From: Verpa conica
Lineage: Eukaryota > Ascomycota > Pezizomycetes > Pezizales > Morchellaceae
Assembly: GCA_033030425.1 (NCBI GenBank)
Contig: JAUFSD010000006.1
Coordinates: forward strand, 1,054,001 to 1,118,000
DNA: 64,000 bases
Reading direction: 5' to 3'
A program made the translations under genes and the position numbers. This document shows, piece by piece, positions 11,420 through 22,477 of the stretch. The notes beneath the pieces were generated by a model that saw only the letters and a list, made by a program, of their open reading frames with translations, was not told the origin of the DNA and made no database searches. Numbering within the stretch: the stretch's first letter is position 1; every line of letters begins with the position of its first letter.

Positions 11420-13062
11420 TATATCTCTACCTCTACCTGTACCCTCACCCTCCCCCCCGGTGTTTATCCGGGCCTCTTTCTTCAGGGTCATGGCTTCTGT
11501 ATTTAACCACTCACTTAAGATTACGCGCACGGACATTGAGGCTCAAATTGGGTTGGCTCGAGCTTTGTTCCGTGCCCATGGCGAAATGAATACATCCAGG
11601 CGAAATGAATATCTATCGATAGGAAGGTCTTGGTGGCTGTTATCAGGTGGTAACCGGAGCTCTTAATTTTAAAGACCTCAGTATCTATTACACAGCCGCC
11701 CCTGGTCGTCGGGGAGATGGGAGGTTCTCAGCAGATAGAGAAGGAAGATATAGATTGCGGGTTTCGACATGGAGATACCGAGAGATATGTGGAACCCAAC
11801 CGACGCCGCCGGCAGCCTATCCGTCTGATTTAATTGCGTATGTATGGGTGTGTGTTGTGCAGGTAGATGCGCCTATCTCTTTTATCTAGCTGTACGAGTC
11901 GAGTAGTGTATTTGCAGTTGTCCCGGAAAATCCCTCTTTGCTGGCTGGCGGTTATCCATTGACTCTTTTACTGCGCCGAGGTGAAGAGAAGCTTCTCCCC
12001 GAGCACTGTAGAGCAGAGGCAAGGTTCCTGTTTCAACCGGCATCTATCGCGCAGATAACGCCCGACCCGGCGTTTCCGGAATAAAAAGGAAAAGAGACAG
12101 CTATGAACAAACGAGCGAATCGTGGGACGAAGAAAATATGCATGAGGTGAAGTCTTTTTTTCTTTTTTCTCCCCATTTTTTTTCCTCGCCCTTTGGTTTC
12201 TCTAGAGACCTTTCTCTTGCTCTGGGGGATGTGGGCGCGGAGTCGGCAGTGCGCGGGTAGACGGGACTTTTGTCGAGGGAATCGACTATATACCTACATG
12301 TATTCATACGTCACACGAAGGTCATTGGGTTTAGTTTCTTGTGTTTTTACTTTTTATTTGTGGTTTTTATTTTGTGGGGTGTTTCAGTGGGTTAGTAGAT
12401 GTGTGGATGGAGTGGAGGAAGTGTAAGTGTAAGTGTATGGGGATGGGGATGGATGTGTCCGGGATAGATGATGTTGGTGCAGCTGGCGTACGTGGGTGTG
12501 TGTATCATACCAACTATGTACTCACTTCCTCTCCACTCCCCTCTCCCTCTCCACTCCACCCCCCCTCTCCCTCCACTCCACTCCACTCCCACTCCCCCCC
12601 TCATCCACCACGCCTTTCCTTCTCTGTGCAGAGGCTTCAACTGGTAGAGTATGCTGGTGCACATCAATCATGCAGCAAATTGTAGATGAGAAAGGATGGG
12701 ACTATTTATCCCCTGGCTGTCCCCCTCCCCCACCGAGGTTTGGCTGAGCAGCTGGACAAAGAGACCCTCACGATCCTGATCTTGTTGACCCTGACACCGC
12801 CCGATTGCCGGTCGGTTGAGTTCTTTGATTTACCCTGGGACATAGAAGGCCTGCGCCAGATCGAATCGAATCCAGGATTTAGAGCAGAGGAAGGCTGTTA
12901 TACAGCTATTCTATTACATATCCATTTCACTGCAGGAAAGACATCGCTGCCCTTACATATAATACCTGGTGTCGCCCTTCAGCGTTTTAATTCCATCTAT
13001 TGTCCTTCGCAACTTCATAACCTCCTCCTCCTCTTCTTACAACCCCCCCCTCCCTACACATC
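11420..13062. other. Region upstream of the kinase gene
   Basis: Several overlapping frames exist, but none shows a domain or family-like sequence. The block holds G/T-rich (12330-12480) and C/T-rich (12525-12605) stretches, then a C/T-rich leader just before the ATG at 13063. The right half is probably promoter and 5' leader for that gene. A non-coding or very small gene cannot be excluded. Confidence 0.45.
12527..12602. repeat. C/T-rich simple repeat (CCACT/CTCC units)
   Basis: A pyrimidine-only stretch apart from scattered A, built from CTCCACT, CCCTCTC and CCACTCCACT units. It is an imperfect simple-sequence repeat in the presumed leader or promoter of the kinase gene. Copy number would be expected to vary between strains. 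Confidence 0.7.
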
Positions 13063-14154
13063 ATGACCTCAAGGATGCCTGCTCCCTTAATAATCTCCAC
13101 GAGCCTTCCAAACAACTACACACAACCCACTCCTCCCCTCACACCTCTCACACCCACCACTCCATGTCATCCACTTCTTGCCACTCCACCACCCCCTCAC
13201 CCCTCTCTCTTGAGGCTCCCATACAACCGTATCTTGGGTACTGGCGCCTGGTCAGCCGTCTATGCCCTCACCCCCGACATCGCCGTCAAAACGCCCTCCA
13301 ATCCTTGTGCAATTCCCATTCTCCGCTCTGAGGCCTCAATCCTGACCCATCTCACAAACTCCCTCCCAAACCCATCAAGTATCGCCCGTATCCACGCCTA
13401 CGATCAGCAAACATCATACCTGTACCTCGACCTCATCCCTACTGGCACCCTTGAATCTTATATGCTCTCTTGCACACCCAAACACTCTCTCACCCCTGCA
13501 ATTGGGTTTGCACAATGGCTCTTCCTCGCCGAGCGCCTCACACGCACGCTATCCGAGCTCCATACCTGCGGGGTCGTCCACGGTGACATTAAATTGAGCA
13601 ACATCATGCTCCGCGAAGCACGCATGCTCTCAGACCCCGTGTGGGCAGCGTACTGTAGAGAAACAGGCGAAAAGTTGTATGAGCCAGTCCTAGTTGATTT
13701 CTCATCATCGCATTTTGTGAGAGAGGGGGTGGTGCCTGATGCTGTGTCGGCGGTGACGACGAGTTTTGCAGCACCAGAGTTGTTGGCTGCGTTTTTGACG
13801 AGGCCACCGACCCCAGGTGGTGTAGAGGCTAACCCGGTGCCGACATTTGGGTCGGATTTGTATTCGCTTGCTGTGACGCTGTTGGCTGCTGCGGTGGGGA
13901 GTGAGGTGTATTGTAATGCTGGGAGGTATGCGGGGATTTATGTTAGGCAGGGGAACCCGGTGGGATGGGTGAGGTCTGATGAGAGAGGGGTGAGAGTGAG
14001 GAAGGGTGGGATGGTGGCGGGGGTGTTGGAGGGGTGTTTTGGGAAGACTGCGGAGGGGAGGGTAGGGGTTGAGTTGGTGAGGGAGAGAGTAGAAGGGTGG
14101 AAGAGGGCGTGGTGGGAGGAGGGGAGAATGAAAGGAGGGAGGTGGGGGTGTTAG
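13063..14154 (+). CDS. Atypical protein kinase domain protein (HGD, DFS variant)
   Basis: A single-exon 363-residue protein consisting mostly of one kinase fold. Residues 1-55 are Pro/Thr-rich. The glycine loop is ILGTGAWSAVY (57-67), the VAIK-type lysine is K76 in AVKTPS, and the catalytic loop reads VVHGDIKLSN, with H173, D175, K177 and N180. The magnesium motif is VDFSSS, with D212 but Ser in place of the Gly of DFG. FAAPELL serves as the APE motif. The Arg of HRD is replaced by Gly. The ATP- and metal-binding residues are thus present, so activity is plausible, but activation-loop control through the HRD arginine is not. Residues after about 300 are Arg/Glu/Gly-rich. I cannot place it in a named kinase family. 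It converges on ten1. Confidence 0.82.
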   Translation: MTSRMPAPLIISTSLPNNYTQPTPPLTPLTPTTPCHPLLATPPPPHPSLLRLPYNRILGTGAWSAVYALTPDIAVKTPSNPCAIPILRSEASILTHLTNSLPNPSSIARIHAYDQQTSYLYLDLIPTGTLESYMLSCTPKHSLTPAIGFAQWLFLAERLTRTLSELHTCGVVHGDIKLSNIMLREARMLSDPVWAAYCRETGEKLYEPVLVDFSSSHFVREGVVPDAVSAVTTSFAAPELLAAFLTRPPTPGGVEANPVPTFGSDLYSLAVTLLAAAVGSEVYCNAGRYAGIYVRQGNPVGWVRSDERGVRVRKGGMVAGVLEGCFGKTAEGRVGVELVRERVEGWKRAWWEEGRMKGGRWGC

Positions 14155-14478
14155 TGAATCTAGGGCTGTATCATAAGACTGTGTTTTTCTCTTTATGTTT
14201 TTCTTTTGGTTATGTGGTTGGTGTTTTTAATGGTCATATGTCTCGAAGTGTTTGAGACTCCTGGTGTTTAGATATAGATTGTGGATTGGGTCTTGGGGGC
14301 ATGTTATGGGTTTTGTTAGAATTCTGATTTCATTTTTTGCATCTGTTTCTTCCGCATGGGTTTATTCTGTAGAATAGATACATTTCACTGCCTGGTGTCA
14401 GAACCAAAGTTCCAGAAATAGAGGTGATAAGAAGTACATGTATCTATAGCATAGAAAGGAATATGAGTACTTACACCC
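14155..14478. other. Convergent 3' intergenic region (kinase / ten1)
   Basis: Short T-rich spacer between two converging genes, expected to contain both 3' ends. I see no coding sequence. Confidence 0.5.
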
Positions 14479-14888
14479 CTAACCCTGAACCTCCAACATC
14501 TCCTTCAGCCCCTTCTCATAGCTGCCCAGATCTACACCTGTCGCGGGGAGTAGCATTAGAGCCATGACCACACCGTCCTTTACTTCCCTCCCAGGGGTGT
14601 ATCCAATGACATGGACCCACTCCCCGTCCCTGATTGCGCCCATTGATAGTGAGGTTGCGAGGATTGAGATGTTGACCTGGACAGCGACTGGCGAGGGGGG
14701 GTGGGTGAGAGTTAATATACCAGTAGAGGGAGAGTATCCAGTTATGCTGTAGGGTGTTAGATATGGGGAGAAGAAGAAGAAGAAGAAGAAGAAGAGGGGA
14801 CATACCATCCGAGGAATCGAACCTTTGTAGATGGTGGGGTGGAGGGGATCTGATGAAGGAATAGGAGTGTTGATCCGGGAGTTGCCAT
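14479..14888 (-). CDS. ten1: CST telomere-capping complex subunit Ten1
   Basis: Two exons (14888-14806 and 14746-14479) joined over a 59-nt intron (GTATGT donor, CTACAG acceptor) give 116 residues. Ten1 is the small OB-fold partner of Stn1 that protects chromosome ends. The splice builds VRFLGCITGYSPSTGILTL, the first two OB-fold strands typical of fungal Ten1. It is followed by VQVNISILATSLSMGAI, GEWVHVIGYT and the C-terminal LGSYEKGLKEML helix. Length and order fit the family. A reading that starts within the intron would give a polyphenylalanine N-terminus and is clearly wrong. It diverges from fhl1. Confidence 0.88.
14770..14793. repeat. (GAA)8 microsatellite inside the ten1 intron
   Basis: Eight uninterrupted GAA units on the plus strand, read as CTT in the ten1 pre-mRNA. 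They lie between the 5' splice site and the CTAAC branch site of the only ten1 intron and make up almost half of it. Confidence 0.9.
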
Positions 14889-15374
14889 TATAGGAGTATA
14901 TTCTCTTTTATTCTCTTTTATTCTCTTTTCATCCCTCTCTCCTGCCCTCTCCTCTCTCCTCTTTCTGTCCTCCTCCCCCCCATACAGTCGTCAGTTGTGC
15001 ACCGCAATTGGAGTTTATGTTTCACTGCATAACAATCTTGGCGCCAAGTCAACCCTTTCCCTTTCCCTTCCCTTCGTTCCCTTCCCTTCCCTTTCCCTTT
15101 CCCTTCCCTCCCTTCCCCCCCCCCTCTCTGCAGCCAATCAAATAGACGCCCATCTCCCAGCTCGCTCTTCCTTTTCCTCACACAGCCCGCACTTACCCAC
15201 ACCCATCCATCCACTCACACACATACACACCACCCTCTACACAATTGAAGAAAAGAGAAATAAAGCCCTCGCTATAATATAGTCTACGAGGAGGAGGGCA
15301 GAGAGAGAAAAAAAGAAGGAAAAAAAGACCAGTAAACAACCGACCGATTAGGATCCAGTTGCAGAGTTACAACT
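14889..15374. promoter_or_regulatory. Bidirectional promoter of ten1 and fhl1
   Basis: These 486 bases lie between divergent starts. Three perfect copies of a 10-bp unit, TTCTCTTTTA (last base varied), occupy 14901-14930, immediately before the ten1 ATG. Pyrimidine tracts with repeated CCCTTTCC units fill 15053-15130 on the fhl1 side. A second AC-rich stretch (15200-15240) precedes the fhl1 leader. No TATA box is evident. Confidence 0.55.
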
Positions 15375-18300
15375 ATGGAGAATCGGTCGTTGTCGTTTAC
15401 GGGCGCTGACGCTGATGGAATAGCCGGAGAGGAGGGGGCTGGGGTAGTATCTCTTGAGGAGACGATTGAAGTACAAGTGAAGGAGGAGAAGGAAGAAGAA
15501 GGTGACAAAGAGGGCAAAGAGCAAGAGCAAGAACAGGAGCAAGAAGAAGAGAAGCCAGAGTCGATAGAGGTAGACCAAGCAGAGAAGATGGAAATCGATA
15601 CACCTTCACATCAAGAGTTTGCGGCTCCGGAACCATCAACCCCCCCTCCAACCGACACACCCGAACCTCCACCACCACAACCACAGCCACCACAACCGCC
15701 GCTTCGGACCCCCCCTCGCGATCTCAGGAAAATAATCGAGGCTGTTAATATCGCTAACCCTAGCCTGTTGGGCGCGGGTCGGGTTGTCCCGCCATCCCCA
15801 GTCGTCAAGCCGGGTGAACTCCACGAGTTCTCGGCAGATACGACGGATCCTCGCGCCCGTCGTAGGTCATCGCTCAACGCTGGAATCGCCGGGTTGGAGG
15901 AGTTACGTAATCGCACTGCAGCGGAGGGCAAGGATGGTATGGACCTGGATATGCCGCTTCATGGCTCATTGCAGGACCTGGTAGAGGCGACGAACCTCAC
16001 AGATCTAGATGCGTTGATGCAGGCGCAGCAATGCAGCGCTCATGTGATTGATGCGTTTGTAAGGCTGGACTTTGACGACGGGCAGGTGTTTTATGTGCGG
16101 AATTCTTCAGTCATATTTGGCCGGGCTGAGGGCGCGAGTAGTTCTTCGTTTCAGCAGATTGGTCCGGACGGGAGCACGGTGATTGGGAATGAGCCGTTTG
16201 CGGGGTTTGATCCGAAGACGACCCCCGGGGCAATGAGTATGAAGAGGGAGAAGAAGAAGAGGAGGAAGAAGAAGGCTGGGGAGAAGAGTATGGCTGCTTC
16301 TGCGGCGTCTTCGGGGTCTAGGAGGGGCTCGATGGTGCAGAGGAGGGATTTCCCATTGTTTCGTGAGACATACGAGAGGCAACAGGCGAGTGGTGATGAT
16401 GCGATCCCGGTTATTCATTTACCGTTGAATGGATCGGATGCGGTGCCCATGCCGCCTAGGAAGAACATCTCGAGGAGGCATGCACTACTGGCGTATAATT
16501 TTGGGAAACATCGGTTCGAGTTCAAGGTCACGGGGAAGAATGGCGCGTTTGTGGATGAGGAGTTTGTGGAGAATGGGTCTACGTGGATTGTGCCGGATGC
16601 GGGAATGAGGATTCAGATTGGGGGGATTGGGTTCAAGATTGTTATTCCGAGTGCGGGGCAGTTTGGGACAAGTGGGTTTGAGGAGAAGGGTGGAGCGCCG
16701 CCGGGGAGAGGAAAGGGGAAGATGAGTTTGGCATTCACGGATGAGCATGGGAATGAGGTGAAGACGGATTACGACAGTGAAGATGAGGAGGACATGGTGC
16801 AGATGGATGAGGAAGAGGATGGGGAGATTGATGATGATGAGAGTATGGAGAGGTCAGAGGAAGAGGAAGAGGAGGAGGAAGGCTCGGGTGAGGAGGAAGA
16901 GGAAGAGGAGGTAGAGGACGAAGAAGCGGAGCAAGGTGATGCCGAGAATGAGGGTGAGTCCTCGAGTGAGTTGTCGTCTTCGTCAGATGAAGAAGAGGAA
17001 GCACCTCCCCCGGAACCTGTAGTCGAGAAGAAACGAGGTCGTGGTCGCCCGCGTAAAGATGAATCGGCACTCTCCCGAGTCGAGGCAGATAAAGCCCGTG
17101 CAAAGGAACTCACCCGGCAAAAAGAAGACCGGAAGAAGAAGGAGAAAGCCGAAGCAGCACGCCGCGCAAAAGAAGCAGACAGGGAGAGGGCAGCCGAGAG
17201 AAAGAGACTCGAGAGGGAGGAACGGCAAAAGCAAAAAGACAAACAAGCACGCGAGAGGGAGCGCGAGAAAGAACGCGAGAGGCGAGAGAGGGAGCAAAGG
17301 AAGGAACAGCAGAAGAAACTCCATCTTCCACAGCCCAAAGAGGAGCAGCCCAAAAAGGCGTCAAAGTTATACTTGCCAACTCCAGCAGCCAAGAAGAAAG
17401 ACGGCGAAAAATCATTGACGTCAGGCGTTGCTAAGAAGGGGCCAGGGAGACCTCCTAGGGCCCAACAGCCTGAACTAGAGAAATCCCCGCCTCAAACTCT
17501 TAGCGACCCTACCGCCGCGCCTGTGCCCGCATTCGCTTCCACGACTGAATCTGCTTCCCCGCAACCTCCTATGCCGGAGCCGGAGCAAGCGTTCTCTCCG
17601 TCTAACCCGCTCATGGCTGTCGCGGCTTTCAATGCTACGGCGCCTCCTATTGACCCGCAGCTCTATAACTCGGCGCCGAACTATACTCCCCCGGTCTCCA
17701 TGCATCCCCATGCCTCCACCCACCAGCACTCCTCCCCTCCCCGAGGACACAAGCAGAAGGAACCGAAGCCAAAGAAGGAGAAGCCACAGCCGAAAAAACG
17801 GACACCCTCTCCAGAACTCAACGAAGCCGACTACCCTCCCGAAGCACTACTCAAGCCAGCTGCCTCTTATGTCATCCTCATCCACGAGGCCATCACCAAC
17901 AGCGGCGAACCGGCACTTACCCTCCCACAAATCTACAAAGCAATCGAGAGAAAATACCCCTACTTCAAGCTCCGCGTCACAACAACAGGATGGCAAAGCA
18001 GCGTACGACACAACCTCGGTGCACACAAAGCGTTCAACAAGGTGGCCCGTAGCGGCAAGGGCTGGCTGTGGGGGATTAACCCGGGTGTTTCGATCGAGAA
18101 GGAGAAGAACAAAGCCAGTATTGCCGCCCAAAGGCCAGCAGCATATCACCAACAGCAGCAAGCAGGCATGCCGTATCCGAATGGCGTGAACGGAAACTAC
18201 CAGCAACCTCAGGTGAATGGCCAGTATCCACAAGCGCCAATGTACACCCCCGATAACGTCCAAATCAACGGTAACCATCCACAGCGCCCGCAGTACGCAC

Positions 18301-19085
18301 AACCCATTGCAGTTCCACAACTACCATATGCACAACCGCAGCAGCCCGCGCGAATACCTCCTATGCCAATGGCCTACCAACCCCCTACACAACCCATCAC
18401 CACACACACAAATGGCAACGTATCCACCGCGCGTCCTGCCGCTACGGCAGCCTCCGCACAACAGTTCCCGAATGCACCTATTCCCTCACCGTCAGGCAAG
18501 CTCGCCGCGCCCCCGGAGGTGATGGCAGCAATCGATGTGCTCAAGAAGCAGCTCGCACTCCTCACATCAACTCCAGCAACCAGGGATGCCTCGGGGATGG
18601 ATCCAAGGCTGGTCTCCCAGGCCCAGGCGGTTATTCAAGGTCTCATGAGCGGGAGGTTGAAGAATACGGGGGTCGACGTGGTGAAGCAGTTGAGTAAGTT
18701 ATTAGATGTTAGGGTTACGGCTTTGAAGCAGGGTGGGAAGTCACCACAGCAGACACAGACTCCAGTTGCGGCTTCACCTCCACCGCCTCAACCTGTTACT
18801 CCGACTACGACATCAACTCCAGTAGCCACACAGACACCTGTGAAGCCGGTGACCCCTGCAAAGGTGGATTATAAGAACTTGCCTATGGAGAAGAAGCAGG
18901 CGCTGTATCGAGCGTTGATGCTTGCAAAGGAGAAGAAGGAGAAAGAGGCGAGGGAGGCTGCGGCCGCGGCGGGGGGGTCATCGGCAGTAACTTGGAGTCC
19001 TGGTGGTGGTGTCAAGAGGCCATTGGAGAATGGGGGCGGGGAGCCAGTAGCAAAGAAGGTAGATGTAGGTGGAGGTGCTTCATAA
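15375..19085 (+). CDS. fhl1: FHA and forkhead transcription factor, Fhl1-type
   Basis: An intronless 1236-residue nuclear regulator. In yeasts Fhl1 sits on ribosomal-protein gene promoters. An FHA fold is seen in two parts: FVRLDFDDGQVFYVRNSSVIFGRAEG near residues 224-250, and RKNISRRHALLAYNF to GIGFKIVIP near 360-425. An insertion of about 110 residues, with a very basic KREKKKRRKKK patch, lies between them. Then come a long acidic run (about 470-545), an AT-hook KRGRGRPRK near 553 with a second GPGRPP near 690, and a Lys/Arg/Glu coiled region (560-660). The forkhead domain is at about 820-912 (KPAASYVILIHEAI ... GWQSSVRHNLGAHKAFNKV). The C-terminus is Gln/Pro-rich. The forkhead sequence is of the divergent Fhl1 kind rather than Fkh1/2. 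Confidence 0.9.
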   Translation: MENRSLSFTGADADGIAGEEGAGVVSLEETIEVQVKEEKEEEGDKEGKEQEQEQEQEEEKPESIEVDQAEKMEIDTPSHQEFAAPEPSTPPPTDTPEPPPPQPQPPQPPLRTPPRDLRKIIEAVNIANPSLLGAGRVVPPSPVVKPGELHEFSADTTDPRARRRSSLNAGIAGLEELRNRTAAEGKDGMDLDMPLHGSLQDLVEATNLTDLDALMQAQQCSAHVIDAFVRLDFDDGQVFYVRNSSVIFGRAEGASSSSFQQIGPDGSTVIGNEPFAGFDPKTTPGAMSMKREKKKRRKKKAGEKSMAASAASSGSRRGSMVQRRDFPLFRETYERQQASGDDAIPVIHLPLNGSDAVPMPPRKNISRRHALLAYNFGKHRFEFKVTGKNGAFVDEEFVENGSTWIVPDAGMRIQIGGIGFKIVIPSAGQFGTSGFEEKGGAPPGRGKGKMSLAFTDEHGNEVKTDYDSEDEEDMVQMDEEEDGEIDDDESMERSEEEEEEEEGSGEEEEEEEVEDEEAEQGDAENEGESSSELSSSSDEEEEAPPPEPVVEKKRGRGRPRKDESALSRVEADKARAKELTRQKEDRKKKEKAEAARRAKEADRERAAERKRLEREERQKQKDKQAREREREKERERREREQRKEQQKKLHLPQPKEEQPKKASKLYLPTPAAKKKDGEKSLTSGVAKKGPGRPPRAQQPELEKSPPQTLSDPTAAPVPAFASTTESASPQPPMPEPEQAFSPSNPLMAVAAFNATAPPIDPQLYNSAPNYTPPVSMHPHASTHQHSSPPRGHKQKEPKPKKEKPQPKKRTPSPELNEADYPPEALLKPAASYVILIHEAITNSGEPALTLPQIYKAIERKYPYFKLRVTTTGWQSSVRHNLGAHKAFNKVARSGKGWLWGINPGVSIEKEKNKASIAAQRPAAYHQQQQAGMPYPNGVNGNYQQPQVNGQYPQAPMYTPDNVQINGNHPQRPQYAQPIAVPQLPYAQPQQPARIPPMPMAYQPPTQPITTHTNGNVSTARPAATAASAQQFPNAPIPSPSGKLAAPPEVMAAIDVLKKQLALLTSTPATRDASGMDPRLVSQAQAVIQGLMSGRLKNTGVDVVKQLSKLLDVRVTALKQGGKSPQQTQTPVAASPPPPQPVTPTTTSTPVATQTPVKPVTPAKVDYKNLPMEKKQALYRALMLAKEKKEKEAREAAAAAGGSSAVTWSPGGGVKRPLENGGGEPVAKKVDVGGGAS

Positions 19086-22000
19086 AAAAATGTTGGTGTT
19101 TCATTTAGTTTTTATTTTGGTATGGAGGGGGGTATATAGGTTTTGTATATTTTCGTAGGGGAGTGATTGAGTTTTGATAAGGGTTATTTTTTTTCCTTTC
19201 TATCTTGAGTGAATAGCGGGGGGGGGGGGGAGAACGGCTAGGTTCCGTTTTTTTTGTTATTTGGTTACTATTCTTTTTCTATTTCGTTTTCTTATACTCT
19301 TTTTTTCCCTTTGATGATTATGGATTTGGGTTGGTTTTTGGGAGTGTCATGGCGTTTTTTTTGTTGTATTTTATTATCATTGTTATTGGAAATGTTGATT
19401 TTTTTTGTATTACGTTATTCTGAGCTTATGTTTTTTTTTTTGTTTACTTGGGGTAGGGGTAATGATATGGTTAAAGTTCAGCGTTATGATTACTTTCTGA
19501 TGGATTTTTTTTGAAGTGAGTGCTCAACTGGGTGTTTGTGATGGAATATGCATCATGGTAGAAGGGGTTTGGATGGGAAGAGTAGGTGTGAAGCGTTAAA
19601 TGTGGGTAGGTATGGGTAGAGCGTTTAGGTTTGTGGTGGGGTATCTGAATTGGGGTTGGATTTATGGGGGGGTTTGCGCCATCTGAGACTGTTGGAGTAT
19701 GGCCGACAGGGGTCGATCCCATAGGCATGTAGGGTGTAAGAGTTCGGGCTTACCCCCCTCCTCTAGGGGCATTATTCGAAAATATCATTCTATTGAGCGC
19801 ACCCGTACTTTCACAGAGACATGTTTTATTGTTGGGTTTTAGTTATCGGTGGTATCCCATGGCACGTAGCAACGGCTGATTTCTTAGCAACCAGCTTTAG
19901 CACCCATTACACTCACCCCACCTCTATTTTTACTTCAAACAGTTAAAGAAAAATCCTGTTGCTAAACCATATTTTCCTACAAGGAATTTTATCAATTACT
20001 GAACAGTAGAAGAATTATGACATGTTTTGGTTGGGGCCTAGATTAATACTCCACTGATCTAATAAAAAAATATCCCCAAGTGAATAGATGCTTCTTACGG
20101 GACTCAAGTTTTTATATGTATCCATTTTTTTAATGCTTATTGAAGTGTTCTGATTGTTAAAACATATCCGTTGCTATGGTCCAAATTCCGCTGCGTGTGG
20201 TGGGGTATGAGAATAAAGTGCCAATGATCTTGAGTACTAAGGATAGCTATATAGGTGGTTCTAGTGATGGATGAGGATCTAGTTAGCCTCAGGACTTCCA
20301 ATGGGCAGGTCTGGGTAAAGAAATACTATCGGCTCGGCCAAAGTTAATATATAAAATTCTAAGAAAGTACAACTAGCCCGAGTAAGGGTTAATACCACTC
20401 GTAATACCCCACATTCCCTATCTGCTGGCATGGGGACAACCAAGTTAAACTTTTTGCCCTGGCTCATGCTTCCTATAGCCCAGCCCAACTAGGAAAAATG
20501 CTCTTTCGGCCTATTTGAAGGCCTGGTTAGCCTAGCTACACCCATACGTATAAACCTGGACATGCAACTGAAAGCAGGAGTATTCGTTGGTGATCTCTCT
20601 AGTAAAGTATGTGTAATCATTGATGATAAGACTTGCATCGTCAAGTTCTTTATCATAGGCCGGCTTTTTTTATAATTGAGTTTCGACTCGGGAAGAGTAT
20701 GGACATACATTGGCTTATACGAATGGTTCGCACCTCACGCCTGGCATCTAGACCTGGCCATGCTATGATTCTATATGCGTCTAGTTCAAGGCACCCGGTG
20801 AGTATATCAATGAGGCTGAAAGTAGCTTATCCAGGTTTGTGTGATCAAGGCAAACAAACACTGAACAGGAGGCTAGCTTCCAATAAAGTTGAAAGTGATA
20901 GGATCGAAGGAGCTGACACATATCAGGCGTATAATTACCCCAAATAGATGCTCTTATCTATCCGAGCCGTCACTACAGATAAACAGGTTTTCCTCTAATA
21001 TATCTTGCTTCAGATATGCAGCACGATAGCTTTTAAGTTGATAGAGGGCACCAATAACACATCACGTGTAACGTAATGGTTTCTTTTGGAGATGGGGCTC
21101 CGGTCATGTAGTGGCAACCCTCATGATGGGTTTCTTGCAGCTCACACTTAGGCCTTGAGTTGGAATATTTTTTTCCGGCCACCGGAACTGTCTAAGTGGT
21201 CTTCAAGGATGACTTTCTAGAAGTGGAAACATTTATTCAGCACGAGTGATATCATATGACCTCTTAGACTAGCCACGTGAGAAGTCCCTAAAGGGAGAAT
21301 ACTTCTAGAAGGATAATTAGGAAATTTTTTCCCTGTTTTCCCTGAGCCTCATATCCCCCCCCAGCTTAGGCCTCCAATCACTTATCCGTGCTCAGTGTGC
21401 TCCATCCTTGGTAAAGAAAAAGAGCCTCAATTAATCAGGACAAGGCTTTAAACGCCGAGGTTAGGTAGCTACATTTTCACTGTGTAACAGGAAGATTTGC
21501 AAGATAACAAGAGTGCAGTTTCATTCGGATACAACCGGTCAAAGCTGGGATTGCGCTTCGGCCAAGATACACTTGAACACATTGAACGCTGGCAAAGTAT
21601 GTCAGGGCAATTTTAAATCGAGTATTAGTGATATATGTACGCCAGCATTGTTGAGCCTCCATGTTTCTGTGTGGACCGGACAGCCTACCCGACTTCTTTT
21701 TTTTTTCTCGGGTTTTTTTTTCTCCCATCGATCACTCTTGATTATGAGGTCCAGGGGGAGGTGAATCGCGGGGGTATTATGCTGGTGATGGAACATGTAT
21801 TATAGGAGACGCGCTGTCAATATGATCATCAATGCACTGTTTCCCTACGTTATATCCACACCATGGTAGTCGTAGTGGCAGCTGTAGGATCCGGTGGTGC
21901 AGGGGGAAAAGCCACGTCAGTGGCCATGCGCAGCATTGTACTCTATTTATGCCTATGTTAACTCCCTGCGCCAGTTATTTGGAGTGTATGTTTTGATTTT

Positions 22001-22477
22001 CTCATATCTTTAGTTATCTCAGTTGATATAAACCCTGCACCCAGGGTAGATGCAGTGTGGAGACGGCTGCCCATGCTGAGTGAAGGAACAAAAACACTGC
22101 ATCCCTGAAACAACGGTAAGAGTAGAATTTGTGGGGAGATCTTAGTTTCATGTATTCGAGTCCTCCAAATAATCCTAGTACCCGCTGACGGTTCTCGGTA
22201 TCTATCCGGGCAGCCAAGAAGAGCCTGAGCCGCAAATGTGAGGTCGGTTGACCAATTACCACGTCACTGGTCACTGTTTTTGGACGAATCAATAAGCCGT
22301 TATGAAATTTCTGTGCCTGTCGTACCGAGATGGCCACACTAAATTTTACGTATCATGATGAATATCTCAATTGGTAGTGTTTTATAAGTTGGTTGAGCTA
22401 GTCCGGTTTTAAAGGCCCAATAATACTCGAGCAGTTATTATAATTAAATATAAATTATTTCCTTTTCTATACTTGTA
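19086..22477. other. AT-rich gene-free block
   Basis: About 3.4 kb. The first 500 bases are T-rich, with a run of 12 G near 19219-19230, and probably hold the fhl1 3' end. The rest has dense stops, many TA dinucleotides and no domain-like frame. This is the composition of decayed repeat DNA. I see no recognisable transposon protein. Confidence 0.5.

Noticed and set aside
12686..13066. A 126-residue plus-strand frame overlapping the kinase start by 4 bases
   Set aside because: It has no recognisable domain, and its C-terminal end is a translation of the C/T-rich kinase leader. Overlapping coding frames are not expected here.
14479..14808. ten1 read as a single exon starting at 14808
   Set aside because: It would start with a poly-Phe translation of the intron's CTT repeat and lacks the VRFLGC strand that splicing supplies.
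16769..17392. A 207-residue Ser-rich minus-strand frame within fhl1
   Set aside because: It is the reverse-strand shadow of the Glu/Lys-rich fhl1 coding sequence.
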